DNA from: JASBTN01 sp965228805
Lineage (GTDB): Bacteria; Pseudomonadota; Alphaproteobacteria; Rhodobacterales; Rhodobacteraceae
Length of the DNA: 64,000 nucleotides
Assembly (NCBI RefSeq): GCF_965228805.1
Contig: NZ_CBDDIE010000003.1
Location: 558,001 to 622,000, forward strand
Reading direction: 5' to 3'
The notes under the pieces are model-generated. The model was given only the letters and a program-made list of their open reading frames with translations, did not search any database and was not told the DNA's origin. The translations under genes were made by a program, and so were the position numbers. This document shows positions 24,871-34,110 of this stretch, piece after piece; the stretch's first letter is position 1, and each line of letters opens with the position of its first letter.

Positions 24871-25503
24871 ATGACCCGACCGACGCGCCAACCCTTGGGC
24901 ATCATCCTCGCAGGCGGCCTTGCCACACGTATGGGCGGCGGGGACAAGGCGCTTTTGCCGTTGGGCGGGGGCACGCTCTTGTCCTCGGTCGTGGACCGGC
25001 TGGAGCCACAGGTGGCGGGCATTGCCTTGAACGCGAACGGGGACCCTACGCGGTTCGATGGCGCCCTGCCGGTCATTGCCGACAGTATCGAAGGCTTCGC
25101 GGGCCCGTTGGCGGGTGTGCTGGCCGGGCTGGACTGGGCCGCAGCCCAAGGTGCGGACTGGATCGTCACCGCCGCCGGTGACACGCCCTTCTTTCCCTGC
25201 GACCTCGTCCCGCGCCTGATGTTGGCGGCTGAAGACGCCAGCGCGCCCATTGCGCTGGCCGCCACCCACGACGCCGAACGCGGCCCCATGCGCCAGCCAA
25301 CCTTCGGCCTCTGGTCTGTCGCCCTGCGCGACGACTTGCGCGCAGCGCTCGCTGCGGGCACCCGCAAGGTCGTCGCCTTTACCCAGGCCCATGGCGCAGC
25401 CCAAGCTGTCTGGTCCGATCAGCCCTTCGACCCGTTCTTCAACGTCAACACGCCCGAGGATCTGGCCCGGGCCGAAACCCTGCGTAAAGGAGCCGCCTCA
25501 TGA
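24871..25503 (+). CDS. mobA: Molybdenum cofactor guanylyltransferase
   Basis: A 210-residue nucleotidyltransferase linking GMP to molybdopterin to make the MGD cofactor of DMSO-reductase-family enzymes. The nucleotide motif IILAGGLATRMGGGDKALLPLGGGTLL begins near residue 11 (LAGGLATRMGG), with the metal-binding AAGDTPF near 107. The end has FNVNTPEDL, typical of MobA. It overlaps the mobB-moeA fusion by 4 bases and follows fdhD, so a formate-dehydrogenase or other MGD enzyme is expected elsewhere. Confidence 0.94.
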   Translation: MTRPTRQPLGIILAGGLATRMGGGDKALLPLGGGTLLSSVVDRLEPQVAGIALNANGDPTRFDGALPVIADSIEGFAGPLAGVLAGLDWAAAQGADWIVTAAGDTPFFPCDLVPRLMLAAEDASAPIALAATHDAERGPMRQPTFGLWSVALRDDLRAALAAGTRKVVAFTQAHGAAQAVWSDQPFDPFFNVNTPEDLARAETLRKGAAS

Positions 25504-27269
25504 AGGTGTTCGGCGTCATCGGCTGGAAGAACTCCGGCAAGACGGGGCTGGTGGTGCGGCTTGTCGAACACCTGACCGCGCGGGGCTTTACCGTCTCGAC
25601 GATCAAGAACAGCCACCATTCGGCGGATGTGGATCACAAGGGCACCGACAGCTGGCGCCACCGCCAGGCCGGCGCGCGCGAGGTGGTGCTGGCCAGCGAC
25701 GCGCGGGTCGCGCAGATGCATGAGTTGCGCGGCGAGGCCAAGCCCTCACTGCCCGAGTTGCTGACACGATTGGGGCCCTGCGATATTGCCCTGGTCGAAG
25801 GGTTCAAACGCGAGGCGCATCCCAAGATCGAAGCCCACCGCGCCGCCACGGGCACCGACCTGATTGCGCGGATCAATGACACGGTGAAGGCCGTGGCCAG
25901 CGACGAGCCCGTGACCGGCCTGACCCAGCCGATCATCGACCTGGACGACACCGCAGCCATTGCCGAATTCATCCTGCAAGAAACCGGGCTGACCGCCCGC
26001 AGCGCCCCCGAGGTCACGCCACCAAAGCTCAAGAACGACTGTTTCGCCCTGCCCCCGGGCGTCGACTGGACCCCGGTTGATGAGGCGCTCGCCATGCTGC
26101 GCGACGGGCTTTCCCCGGTGGTCGGCGTGGAAGAGGTCGCCGTAGGCGATGCCTCCGGCAGGGTGCTGGCCGCCGATGCACGGGCTCAACGGTCGAACCC
26201 GCCCGGCGCGAACTCGGCGGTGGACGGATATGGCTTTGCCCATGACGGCCTGCCCGCAGGCGACCCTGTGCTGCCGCTGGTGGAAGGCCGCTCGGCCGCC
26301 GGATCGCCCTTCCCCGGCACCGTGCCCCCGGGCCACGCGGTGCGCATCCTGACCGGCGCGCTGGTGCCGCCGGGCGTGGACACGGTGGTGTTGCAGGAGG
26401 ACGTGACCCTGTCGGACGGCCACGTGGGTTTCGCCGCCGGGGCCAGGAAAGGCGCCAACACCCGCCGCGCGGGCGAGGATGTGGAGGCGGGCACAGTGGC
26501 CTTGGCGAAGGGCGCGCGCATCGGCGCGCCCGAGATTGCATTGCTCTCAGCCGTGGGCGTGGCGCGGGTGCAGGTGCACCGCCGCTTGCGGGTCGGTGTC
26601 CTGTCGACCGGAGACGAAATCGTCGCGCCCGGCAGCTCAGACAACCCCGCCCACACCTTCGATGCCAACCGGCCCATGTTGCTGGCCCTGGCCGCTCGCT
26701 GGGGCCACGAGGCGGTCGACCTGGGCCATGCGCCGGACGATCGGGGCGCGGTCCGCGACGCCTTGGACATGGCCGCCCAGAGTGTCGATGTGGTGCTGAC
26801 CTCCGGCGGAGCGTCCGCGGGCGAAGAAGACCATGTCTCAGCGCTCTTGTCCGGCGAAGGGCAGCTGACCACCTGGCGCATCGCGATCAAACCGGGCCGC
26901 CCCTTGGCACTCGCGCTATGGAAAGGCGTGCCGGTCTTCGGCCTGCCCGGCAATCCGGTGGCGGCCCTCGTCACCTCACTGATCTTTGCGCGCCCGTCGC
27001 TGTCGGTGCTGGCAGGCGGCGGCTGGCTGAAGCCGCAGGGCTACCAGATGCCCGCCGCTTTTAACAAACGCAAGAAACCCGGCCGCCGAGAGTTCATCCG
27101 TGCGCGCATGGGGGCAGATGGCAGGGTCGAGGCGTTTCGCTCCGAAGGCTCCGGCCTGATCTCCGGCTTGGCCTGGGCGGATGGGTTGGTGGAGTTCGGC
27201 GATGAGGGTCGCGAGATTGCCGAGGGCGACCTGGTCACCTTCTATCCTTATGGGAGTTTCGGGTTGTAG
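25500..27269 (+). CDS. Fused MobB-MoeA molybdenum cofactor protein
   Basis: A 589-residue fusion. Residues 1-165 are MobB, the GTP-binding partner of MobA (P-loop GWKNSGKTGL at 8-17, STIKNSHH, VEGFKREAHPKIE). Residues 185-589 are MoeA, the molybdate insertase (NSAVDGYGF, GHAVRILTGA, RVGVLSTGDEIV and LTSGGASAGEEDHV). The linker includes ARSAPEVTPPKLKND. The start overlaps mobA (ATGA). Fusing the two puts metal insertion and guanylylation on one chain. A family A repeat starts 7 bases after the stop. Confidence 0.94.
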   Translation: MKVFGVIGWKNSGKTGLVVRLVEHLTARGFTVSTIKNSHHSADVDHKGTDSWRHRQAGAREVVLASDARVAQMHELRGEAKPSLPELLTRLGPCDIALVEGFKREAHPKIEAHRAATGTDLIARINDTVKAVASDEPVTGLTQPIIDLDDTAAIAEFILQETGLTARSAPEVTPPKLKNDCFALPPGVDWTPVDEALAMLRDGLSPVVGVEEVAVGDASGRVLAADARAQRSNPPGANSAVDGYGFAHDGLPAGDPVLPLVEGRSAAGSPFPGTVPPGHAVRILTGALVPPGVDTVVLQEDVTLSDGHVGFAAGARKGANTRRAGEDVEAGTVALAKGARIGAPEIALLSAVGVARVQVHRRLRVGVLSTGDEIVAPGSSDNPAHTFDANRPMLLALAARWGHEAVDLGHAPDDRGAVRDALDMAAQSVDVVLTSGGASAGEEDHVSALLSGEGQLTTWRIAIKPGRPLALALWKGVPVFGLPGNPVAALVTSLIFARPSLSVLAGGGWLKPQGYQMPAAFNKRKKPGRREFIRARMGADGRVEAFRSEGSGLISGLAWADGLVEFGDEGREIAEGDLVTFYPYGSFGL

Positions 27270-27276
27270 CCTAAGA

Positions 27277-27366
27277 CACCCGCCCCCGACGCGGCGGGGT
27301 GGGATGCCACGACACGTCCCTCAAGACCTGCCCTATCCAGGGTGGGAGCCGCGGCGGGGGCGGGTG
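27277..27366 (+). repeat. Family A stem-bracketed element, copy 2
   Basis: The arms at 27277-27294 and 27349-27366 are complementary at 17 of 18 positions, including an unbroken CACCCGCCCCCG. Inside are CGGGGTGGGA and AGGGTGGGAGCC. It lies in the convergent space after mobB-moeA but runs past the stop of the RND permease, so its right half forms the last 11 codons of that gene. Confidence 0.85.
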
Positions 27367-30300
27367 GTGAGCCACAGGGTCAGCCCCAGGATCACGCCGC
27401 CGCCGGTCACGACCGCCAGCGCGCCAAGCGCGAACATTCCGAAGGCTGCAGCCATGTCTGCACCGCTGACCACCGCGGGGCCCAAGGTGGCAGAAAAGAC
27501 ACCGGCCAGTCCCAACGCCACCAGCGCCAGCCCTGCTTGCAGCCCACGCGCGCGGCGCGCGCGCGGTGCGCGGCGCAGGGCGCGGGTCATGCGGCCAAGG
27601 TCGCTCTGCACCGCGATCAGCGCAGGCACGACCAGCAGGACCAGAATCATGCCGAAGGCCAGACCGTAGGTCAGGGTAATGACGGTCGGTTTCAGGAACT
27701 CCGCCTGGCGCGAGCCTTCGTAGAGCAGCGGCATCAGCCCCAGCACCGTGGTCAGCGTGGTCAGAAGCACCGGGCGCAGCCGGTCCACGGTGCCGTCGAT
27801 GATGGCGGGGAACAGGCCGCGTTCCTTGGCATATTCGTCAATCGTGCCCACCAACACGATGGAGTCGTTGATGATGATCCCGGTCATGCCGATCAGGCCG
27901 ATCACCGAGAATAGGCTCAAGGGCACATCCCAATGCAGATGTCCCCAGATCGCGCCAATGAGGCCGAAGGGAATGATCGACATGACCACCAAGGGCCGCG
28001 TCCAGCTGGAGAATATCCAAGCCAGCACCAGGTAGATGCCCAACAGGCTCATGATCAGGCCTGTGCGCGCCTCGTTCAGGAACTCACTTTCTTGTTCGGC
28101 CAACCCGCCCAGACGGTATTCCACGCCGAAGCGACCGGCGATCTCGGGCAGGATGTCGTTCGACAAGGCCAAGGTGATCTCTTCGGCCCGGGCCGCATCG
28201 CCCTCGTCGATATCGCCGTTCACACCAACAAGGCGAATGCCATTCTCGCGCTGCACGGTGGAAAAGCCTGTGCGCGAAATCACCGTGACAATGTCACCCA
28301 GCGCCACGTATTCGCCCGCCGTGGTGCGCATCTGCGCGGCCTCCAGGAAATCCGCAGACAGCTCGCCCTCGGGCAGCTCGACGCGAATGGCGGCGGATCG
28401 CGTGCCTTCCGGGTAGGTCGCTGCCTCGATCCCGCCCAGTCGGTTGCGGATGACCCGGCCCAGCGCGTCGATGGTAAAGCCCAGCGCTTGGCCCTGCGGC
28501 GTCAGCTCCAGCACCAGCTCTTCCTTGTCATAGGCAAGCGTATCTTCGACCGCGCTCACTTCGGGGAATTGGGTCAGGGCTTCCTTCAACCCCTCGGCGG
28601 CGGCTTTCAGAACTTCGGCCTCAGCCCCGTAAAGCTCGACATCCAGGGCATCCCCTCCCGGCCCGAAACGGGCGCCACGAAAGGCCAGAATCTCCAGCAT
28701 AGGATGGCGCGGCACTGCGTCCTGCAAGCGACCGACGAAGTCGAAGCTGGTGTAGGGGCGCAGGTCGGCATCCACCATCTCGATGGAGATCGAGCCCAGA
28801 AGGTCCGTGTCCTTCGTGTCGACGCCCGACAGGCCACGCCCCTGCCCGCCGCCCACGCCGGAGATCACGAAATCCGCCGGGTGCACGCCATATTCGGCCT
28901 CGAACTCGCCACCGATGGTTTCGACCGCCTGCTGCACCAGCTTCATTTGCGCGATCGTATCCTCGCGCGTGGCGCCTTCGACCATTGCGAAATTGGCGGA
29001 CACAACGCCCTGCTCAGGCGCATTGAAGAAGCGGAAGGGAATGTCGCCGCGGATGTAATAAGCGGCGGAGGACACCAGCACCAGAACAGCCGCGGCCAGC
29101 ACCGGGTATCGCGCCCAGACCACCAGCCGCATCAACCGGCGGAACAAGTGTTCACGCACCAGGCGGAACCCCTTGTTCACCTGCCGCGAAGGCCAGTCGT
29201 ACCAATGCTGCTTGGCCGTATGGGTCAGCGCATGAGCCATGTGGTTGGGCAGGATCAGGAAGCATTCCACAAGCGAGGCAATCAGCACCACGATCACCGT
29301 AAAGGGAATGGCGCCAATGGTATTGCCGAACCGCCCGCCGATGGCCATCAACCCGAAGAAGGCGATCACCGTGGTCAGGGTCGAGGAAAAGACCGGCGGG
29401 AACATGCGTTTCGCGGCATTCTCGGCGGCCTCGACGGGCCCTTCGCCCAGGTGGCGAGATCGAAAATCGGCATGTTCGCCCACCACGATGGCATCATCCA
29501 CCACGATGCCAAGGGTAATGATCAACGCGAACAGGCTGATCATGTTGATGGTCAGCCCGGCCATGTACATCAACGCAATCGCGGTCAGCATCGCCACCGG
29601 AATGCCCGCCGCCACCCAGAAGGCGATGCGGGCGTTGAGGAACAGGAACAGCAGAAGCACCACCAACCCCAACCCCTGCAAGCCGTTGCGGGTGAGCATC
29701 TCGAGGCGAGAGGTAATGACCTCGGACCGGGTGCGGAACATCTGGATCGCAACGCCTTGGGGGAGGGACAGCTGCATCTCGGCGGCGACCTCTTCGACCA
29801 CCTCCTGCATCTCGACCGCATCACCCTGGGCCGAGCGCGCCACGTTGATGATCATCGCTGGGTCATCACCGACGAAATAGGCGCGCGCGCGGTCGATACC
29901 CTCGACCCGCACCTGCGCCACATCACCAACGGTCAGGTTCGAGCCATCCGCGTTCGAGCGCAGGACAATGGCGGCGATTTCATCGGGCGAGCGTTTGGCC
30001 ACGCCGGTGCGCACGCGGGCCGCACCCGACGCGACATTTCCCGCCGGGTCCGCGTCCGCCTCTTCAGCGATGGCGGCGGCGATCTGGGCCATGGTCACGT
30101 CATGGCGCACCAGGGACAGCGAGGGGACCTCGACAATGGTCTCGGGCGCCACGACCCCGGCGATGGAGGTGCGCGTCACGCCCTCGTTGAACAGGCGCAC
30201 GGTAAACTCGTCGGCGAAACGGCCCAGCTGGTCGACACCGACCGGGCCGGTAATGGCCACATCGGTGACCGTATCGCGCCAGGCGCCGCGACGCACGGTG

Positions 30301-30686
30301 GCGTCCTCGGCATCCTCGGGCAGGTCCGAGATCGTATCGACCGCCGCCTGAACATCGTCGGCGGCACGGGCCATGTCCCAGCCTTCTTCAAACTCCAGGT
30401 AGATATTGGCCGAGCCTTCACGCGAACGCGACGAGCTGCTTTCCACCCCTTCGACCGCCAGCAGGGACGGTTCCATCACCTGAACGATGGCCGCGTCCAC
30501 ATCCTCGGCCCCGGCGCCGTCCCAGATCACGTTCACGGTCACGCTTTCAACTACCGAATCCGGGAAGAACTGCGCGCGCATGTTCGGGTAAGTGACCAGC
30601 CCCGCCGCGATCATCACGATCAAGAGCAGGTTGGCCACGGTGGCATGACGGGTGAAATAGCTGAGGATCCCGGTGGCGGAGAACAT
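27333..30686 (-). CDS. RND-family efflux permease (AcrB-like)
   Basis: A 1117-residue inner-membrane proton-driven pump with the two-repeat, 12-helix RND plan. The N-terminus (SYFTRHATVANLLLIVMIAAGL), the TM4 proton-relay aspartates in LGIVVDDAIVVGEH (near residue 400) and the repeat-two segment LIGMTGIIINDSIVLVGTIDEY are all clear. Two periplasmic porter domains lie between helices 1-2 and 7-8. The final 11 residues (RPRRGSHPG end) come from a repeat element, not the family. It follows its adaptor gene by 3 bases. Confidence 0.93.
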   Translation of the reverse strand: MFSATGILSYFTRHATVANLLLIVMIAAGLVTYPNMRAQFFPDSVVESVTVNVIWDGAGAEDVDAAIVQVMEPSLLAVEGVESSSSRSREGSANIYLEFEEGWDMARAADDVQAAVDTISDLPEDAEDATVRRGAWRDTVTDVAITGPVGVDQLGRFADEFTVRLFNEGVTRTSIAGVVAPETIVEVPSLSLVRHDVTMAQIAAAIAEEADADPAGNVASGAARVRTGVAKRSPDEIAAIVLRSNADGSNLTVGDVAQVRVEGIDRARAYFVGDDPAMIINVARSAQGDAVEMQEVVEEVAAEMQLSLPQGVAIQMFRTRSEVITSRLEMLTRNGLQGLGLVVLLLFLFLNARIAFWVAAGIPVAMLTAIALMYMAGLTINMISLFALIITLGIVVDDAIVVGEHADFRSRHLGEGPVEAAENAAKRMFPPVFSSTLTTVIAFFGLMAIGGRFGNTIGAIPFTVIVVLIASLVECFLILPNHMAHALTHTAKQHWYDWPSRQVNKGFRLVREHLFRRLMRLVVWARYPVLAAAVLVLVSSAAYYIRGDIPFRFFNAPEQGVVSANFAMVEGATREDTIAQMKLVQQAVETIGGEFEAEYGVHPADFVISGVGGGQGRGLSGVDTKDTDLLGSISIEMVDADLRPYTSFDFVGRLQDAVPRHPMLEILAFRGARFGPGGDALDVELYGAEAEVLKAAAEGLKEALTQFPEVSAVEDTLAYDKEELVLELTPQGQALGFTIDALGRVIRNRLGGIEAATYPEGTRSAAIRVELPEGELSADFLEAAQMRTTAGEYVALGDIVTVISRTGFSTVQRENGIRLVGVNGDIDEGDAARAEEITLALSNDILPEIAGRFGVEYRLGGLAEQESEFLNEARTGLIMSLLGIYLVLAWIFSSWTRPLVVMSIIPFGLIGAIWGHLHWDVPLSLFSVIGLIGMTGIIINDSIVLVGTIDEYAKERGLFPAIIDGTVDRLRPVLLTTLTTVLGLMPLLYEGSRQAEFLKPTVITLTYGLAFGMILVLLVVPALIAVQSDLGRMTRALRRAPRARRARGLQAGLALVALGLAGVFSATLGPAVVSGADMAAAFGMFALGALAVVTGGGVILGLTLWLTTRPRRGSHPG

Positions 30687-30689
30687 GGA

Positions 30690-32144
30690 TCAGCCCCCCA
30701 TGCGGGTTTCCAGCCGCTCGACGGTCTGCAGCGGAACCTCGTCCTGTTCGAGCGTCTTGAGCAGCCGCGCCTTCACATCCTCGGGCATGCGCTGGTTGGC
30801 CTCGACAAAAGCCACCAGCGCCGCGCGGCGGGCGTCGTCCAGGCGCACGGTCTCCGGCGCATCAGGCACCATCGCATCGGCGCGGATCGGGCGCACGCGA
30901 ATACCTTCGCCCAACAGCGGGTTGCGATCCGCCACCACTTCGCGTCCAGCAAGCCCCCGCGCACGTACCAGCACGTCATCTCCCTGACGTCGCAGCAACT
31001 CAACCTCGGCCAGTTCCAGCCGCTCGCCATCGCCCAGCACCAACACGGTGCCCGCCGCGTCCACGGCGGAGGCGGGCAGCAGCGCGACACGTTCCAGCGG
31101 CGGTTCCTCAACCGAAACCGTGACGAAATCACCCGGCCGGAACCCGGCGGCAGCGTCCAAACGCGCGAACAGAAGCCGCCCGGTCAGGCCTTCGCCCACC
31201 ACCGCGCTTTCGCGGTCGATCACGCCGGTGGCAACCAGATCCACCCCGGCCACATCCATCGTCACACGGACCGGCGTGCGGCTGAGATGGCCGTTTTCAT
31301 CCAGCAGCCGAGCATATTGCGCGGTGGACAGGCGGAAGCTGACCTCCAGCGCGTCCGGGTCGATCAACTGCGCCAATTGCTCGTTCGATTGTACCAGGCG
31401 CCCGCGCACCACGGTCACGTCGGACAGGGTGCCCGAGAACTCGGCGCGGATTTCCGTGTCAGCCAGATTGCGTTCTGCATCGGAGAGATTGACCCGCGCC
31501 CGTTCCAAAGCCGTTTGGGCCGAGACACGTTTCAGCTCCGCCGTGGCCTGGGCCTGACGTCGTGACAGAACCGCCTGATCGGCGGCGGCGGCTGCCAGTT
31601 CGGCGGTTTCGACGGCAGCTTCGGTGCCCACACCGCGCGCCACCAAGTCCTTCTGGCGGGTCACGGCAGCTGCACGCAGCCCCGCCTGACGGGAGGCATT
31701 GGCCAGATCATCGCCCGCCAGGATCAGCGCCTGTTCGGCATCGGCCAGGTCAGCCTCGGCCTGGGAGGCGTCGGCCCGGGCAATCACCAGGGCGCTTTCG
31801 AAGTCGGTCGGATCGATGCGGGCCAACAACTCACCGGCGGTCACGGTCCCGCCCTCTTCAAACCCTTCGGCCAGGTCGACCAAGGTGCCGCCTGAGGCCG
31901 CACGCAACTCCAGCACCCGGCGGGAACGCAGTTCACCAAAGGCTGATAGGGTGGGCGTGATCCGCCCAGGTTCGACGGTAATGACATTGACGCCGAACAC
32001 CCGTTCGCGCGCCGGGCGCGGCGTGCTGTCCTGCGCCAGGCGGGTCTGAACCGCATCATAACCCACGCGCCCGGCCCAGGCCAAAAGCCCGATCGTCAGC
32101 GCAACAAGCAACAGCCCGGTCAGGCTGCGGGTGAGAAAGCGCAT
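30690..32144 (-). CDS. RND efflux periplasmic adaptor (MFP)
   Basis: A 484-residue membrane-fusion protein. Residues 7-28 are a membrane anchor or signal helix. A lipoyl-like half (ELRAASGGTLVDLAEGFEEGGTVTAGELLARI) is followed by a long coiled hairpin (residues about 115-215, AQAELADAEQALI... type), the second lipoyl half (IRAEFSGTLSDVTVVRGRLVQ) and beta-barrel domains. It links the permease to an outer-membrane channel, but no TolC-like gene is adjacent. It is first in the two-gene operon. Confidence 0.9.
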   Translation of the reverse strand: MRFLTRSLTGLLLVALTIGLLAWAGRVGYDAVQTRLAQDSTPRPARERVFGVNVITVEPGRITPTLSAFGELRSRRVLELRAASGGTLVDLAEGFEEGGTVTAGELLARIDPTDFESALVIARADASQAEADLADAEQALILAGDDLANASRQAGLRAAAVTRQKDLVARGVGTEAAVETAELAAAAADQAVLSRRQAQATAELKRVSAQTALERARVNLSDAERNLADTEIRAEFSGTLSDVTVVRGRLVQSNEQLAQLIDPDALEVSFRLSTAQYARLLDENGHLSRTPVRVTMDVAGVDLVATGVIDRESAVVGEGLTGRLLFARLDAAAGFRPGDFVTVSVEEPPLERVALLPASAVDAAGTVLVLGDGERLELAEVELLRRQGDDVLVRARGLAGREVVADRNPLLGEGIRVRPIRADAMVPDAPETVRLDDARRAALVAFVEANQRMPEDVKARLLKTLEQDEVPLQTVERLETRMGG

Positions 32145-32240
32145 GAAATGCCTCGTTTTTTCCTACCTGAATCCAACTTGCCCCGCGCAAGCGTGGGACG
32201 CAAGCGGGCGGGCGTCACAAGCTCTTTACGGGCGGGCGCG

Positions 32241-32783
32241 TCATTTCCGTCGCTTGTGTTCGTCCAGTCGTGGAAAAATCTCGACGAAATTGCAGGGCAG
32301 ATGGCGGTAATCCAGTTGATATTGCAGGATTTCATCCCAGGCATCCTTGCAGGCACCGGTCGAGCCAGGCAGCGCGAAAAGATAGGTGCCATTGGCCACG
32401 CCCCCGGTCGCGCGACTTTGAACCGCAGAGGTGCCGATCTTGTTCATCGAGACGATGGTAAAGACAGTGCCGAAGGCCTCGATCTCTTTCTCATAGACGT
32501 CGCGATGGGCTTCGACACTCACATCTCGCCCCGTCAGCCCGGTGCCGCCGGTCGAGATAATCACATCAATTTCCGGGTCCAGCGACCAGGCGCGCAGCTG
32601 ATCGGCAATCTGGGCCCGCTCGTCGCGGATGATCTTGCGGTCGGCCAACACATGCCCCGCCCCTTCGATCCGCCCGACCAGCGTGTCGCCCGACCGATCC
32701 TGGTCCAGCCCGCGCGTGTCCGACACGGTCAGGACCGCAATACGGACCGGGATAAATTCCTTGGTGGTGTCGATGCGGGACAT
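32241..32783 (-). CDS. moaB: Molybdenum cofactor biosynthesis protein MoaB
   Basis: A 180-residue MoaB/Mog-fold protein that adenylylates molybdopterin or supports that step. It has IAVLTVSDTRGLDQDRSGDTLVGRIEGAGH near the N-terminus and the MPT-binding STGGTGLTGRDVSVEAHRD in the middle. It lies upstream of the RND adaptor on the same strand with a 96-base gap, and 14 bases downstream of a small membrane-protein gene. This is the second of three separate molybdenum-cofactor loci in the window. Confidence 0.93.
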   Translation of the reverse strand: MSRIDTTKEFIPVRIAVLTVSDTRGLDQDRSGDTLVGRIEGAGHVLADRKIIRDERAQIADQLRAWSLDPEIDVIISTGGTGLTGRDVSVEAHRDVYEKEIEAFGTVFTIVSMNKIGTSAVQSRATGGVANGTYLFALPGSTGACKDAWDEILQYQLDYRHLPCNFVEIFPRLDEHKRRK

Positions 32784-32797
32784 GGGCTGCGCTCCTA

Positions 32798-33196
32798 TCA
32801 GCTACGGTCGAACTCCACCCTATCTATGAAGCAAATCGCTGCAACCAGTATCCAAACCGTCGCAGCCCAGTAATCATCAGGAAAAAACGCATCGATTGAG
32901 CCCCGGAATGTATCGGTCGTGAAGACGTGGAACACTCCCGCGACCATCAGGTAGACCGCCGCCCCAACGACCATGGCATAGGCCAAGCTTTCCGCCGGTG
33001 CGCGCGGGATGGCGCGATTGTAGGCCCGGGCGACAGCCGCCAGGGTGATCCCCAGCAGGCTGTCCGTCAGTGACGGCATTCCGTCAGATTGAAAAATGCT
33101 CACCACCGCCGCGACCAGGATCCCCAAGACCGCAAGGGTCAGCGTCGGCTCGGACCGTTCAGCCGGAGCAGCATTCTCATCGTTCATCGGCTTCAC
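32798..33196 (-). CDS. Unknown four-helix membrane protein
   Basis: A 132-residue protein I do not recognise. A charged N-terminus (MKPMNDENAAPAERSEP) is followed by four hydrophobic stretches near 20-36, 46-58, 72-91 and 108-124, ending IDRVEFDRS. It overlaps the uracil-DNA glycosylase stop by 4 bases (ATGA), so its translation is coupled to the DNA repair gene; an inner ATG 9 bases later is also possible. Its role is unknown. Confidence 0.7.
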   Translation of the reverse strand: MKPMNDENAAPAERSEPTLTLAVLGILVAAVVSIFQSDGMPSLTDSLLGITLAAVARAYNRAIPRAPAESLAYAMVVGAAVYLMVAGVFHVFTTDTFRGSIDAFFPDDYWAATVWILVAAICFIDRVEFDRS

Positions 33197-33999
33197 AACT
33201 CGCGTAGCTTGGCTTGCAGTTCCAACAGGTCCGCCCAGGCTTCGCGTTTTGCATGCGGATTACGCAACAGATAGGCCGGGTGGAACATTGGCATGACCGG
33301 GCGGCCCAAAGCCTCTTCCCACTGGCCACGCAGACGGGTGATGCCGCGCTTGCCCAGAACCGCCTGGCAGGCATGGTTGCCCATCAGGACCAGGACGTCC
33401 GGCGCAACCAGTTCAACATGGCGCTGCACGAAGGGCATGAGCATCGCCACCTCATCCGGGTTCGGATCACGGTTCTGCGGCGGGCGCCAAGGCAGGACAT
33501 CGGTGATATAGAGCGCATCTTTCGACAGGGTCGCCCCGCGCCCCATGCCGATCGCGTCGAACATCCTGTCCAGCAGCTGACCGGCCCGGCCGACGAAGGG
33601 CTTGCCCTCGCGGTCCTCATCGCGCCCCGGCGCCTCGCCGATCACCATGATCCGCGCCGCCGGGTTGCCATCGGCAAAGACCAGGTTGCGCGCACCCTTC
33701 TTCAGGTCGCAGCCCTCGAAAGCCCCCAGCTGAGCGCGCAGCCCGTCCAGATCCGAGGCCCCGGCCGCCATCTGCTTGGCCAGCGCGACGTGGTCGACGC
33801 GGGGTTCCTCGATCTTCTTGGGCATGACCGGCTTGGCCGGTTTCTGCGCCACGGCGGCCGGTTTCGGCGCGGGCGGCTCGACGGCATAGCGATCCACCGG
33901 CTCCTCACCGATAAACTCGCTCACCCCCATCTCGAGCTGCCACTCCAGCGCTGCGCGCGCCACGTGCCAGTCGATGGCCGTATCCTGTGCCGATTCCAT
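33193..33999 (-). CDS. Uracil-DNA glycosylase, family 4-like
   Basis: A 268-residue repair enzyme that removes uracil from DNA. Motif A is GEAPGRDEDREGKPFVGRAGQLLDRM (first part near residue 123), with the NRDPNPDEV loop and motif B HPAYLLRNP near 240. An 80-residue proline- and alanine-rich N-terminal region precedes the fold. Family 4 enzymes normally bind a 4Fe-4S cluster with four cysteines; only two cysteines (FEGCDL and NHACQ) occur in this protein. It is divergent from pyrB. Confidence 0.88.
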   Translation of the reverse strand: MESAQDTAIDWHVARAALEWQLEMGVSEFIGEEPVDRYAVEPPAPKPAAVAQKPAKPVMPKKIEEPRVDHVALAKQMAAGASDLDGLRAQLGAFEGCDLKKGARNLVFADGNPAARIMVIGEAPGRDEDREGKPFVGRAGQLLDRMFDAIGMGRGATLSKDALYITDVLPWRPPQNRDPNPDEVAMLMPFVQRHVELVAPDVLVLMGNHACQAVLGKRGITRLRGQWEEALGRPVMPMFHPAYLLRNPHAKREAWADLLELQAKLREL

Positions 34000-34110
34000 G
34001 CGCCCAACTTACGGGTGCGGGCGCACAGGCGCAAACGCTGCGCTGCCCCCTATGGACGAAGCCCCCCGCCCGGCCTATACCCGCTACCCAAGACCCATCC
34101 GGAGGCCCCC

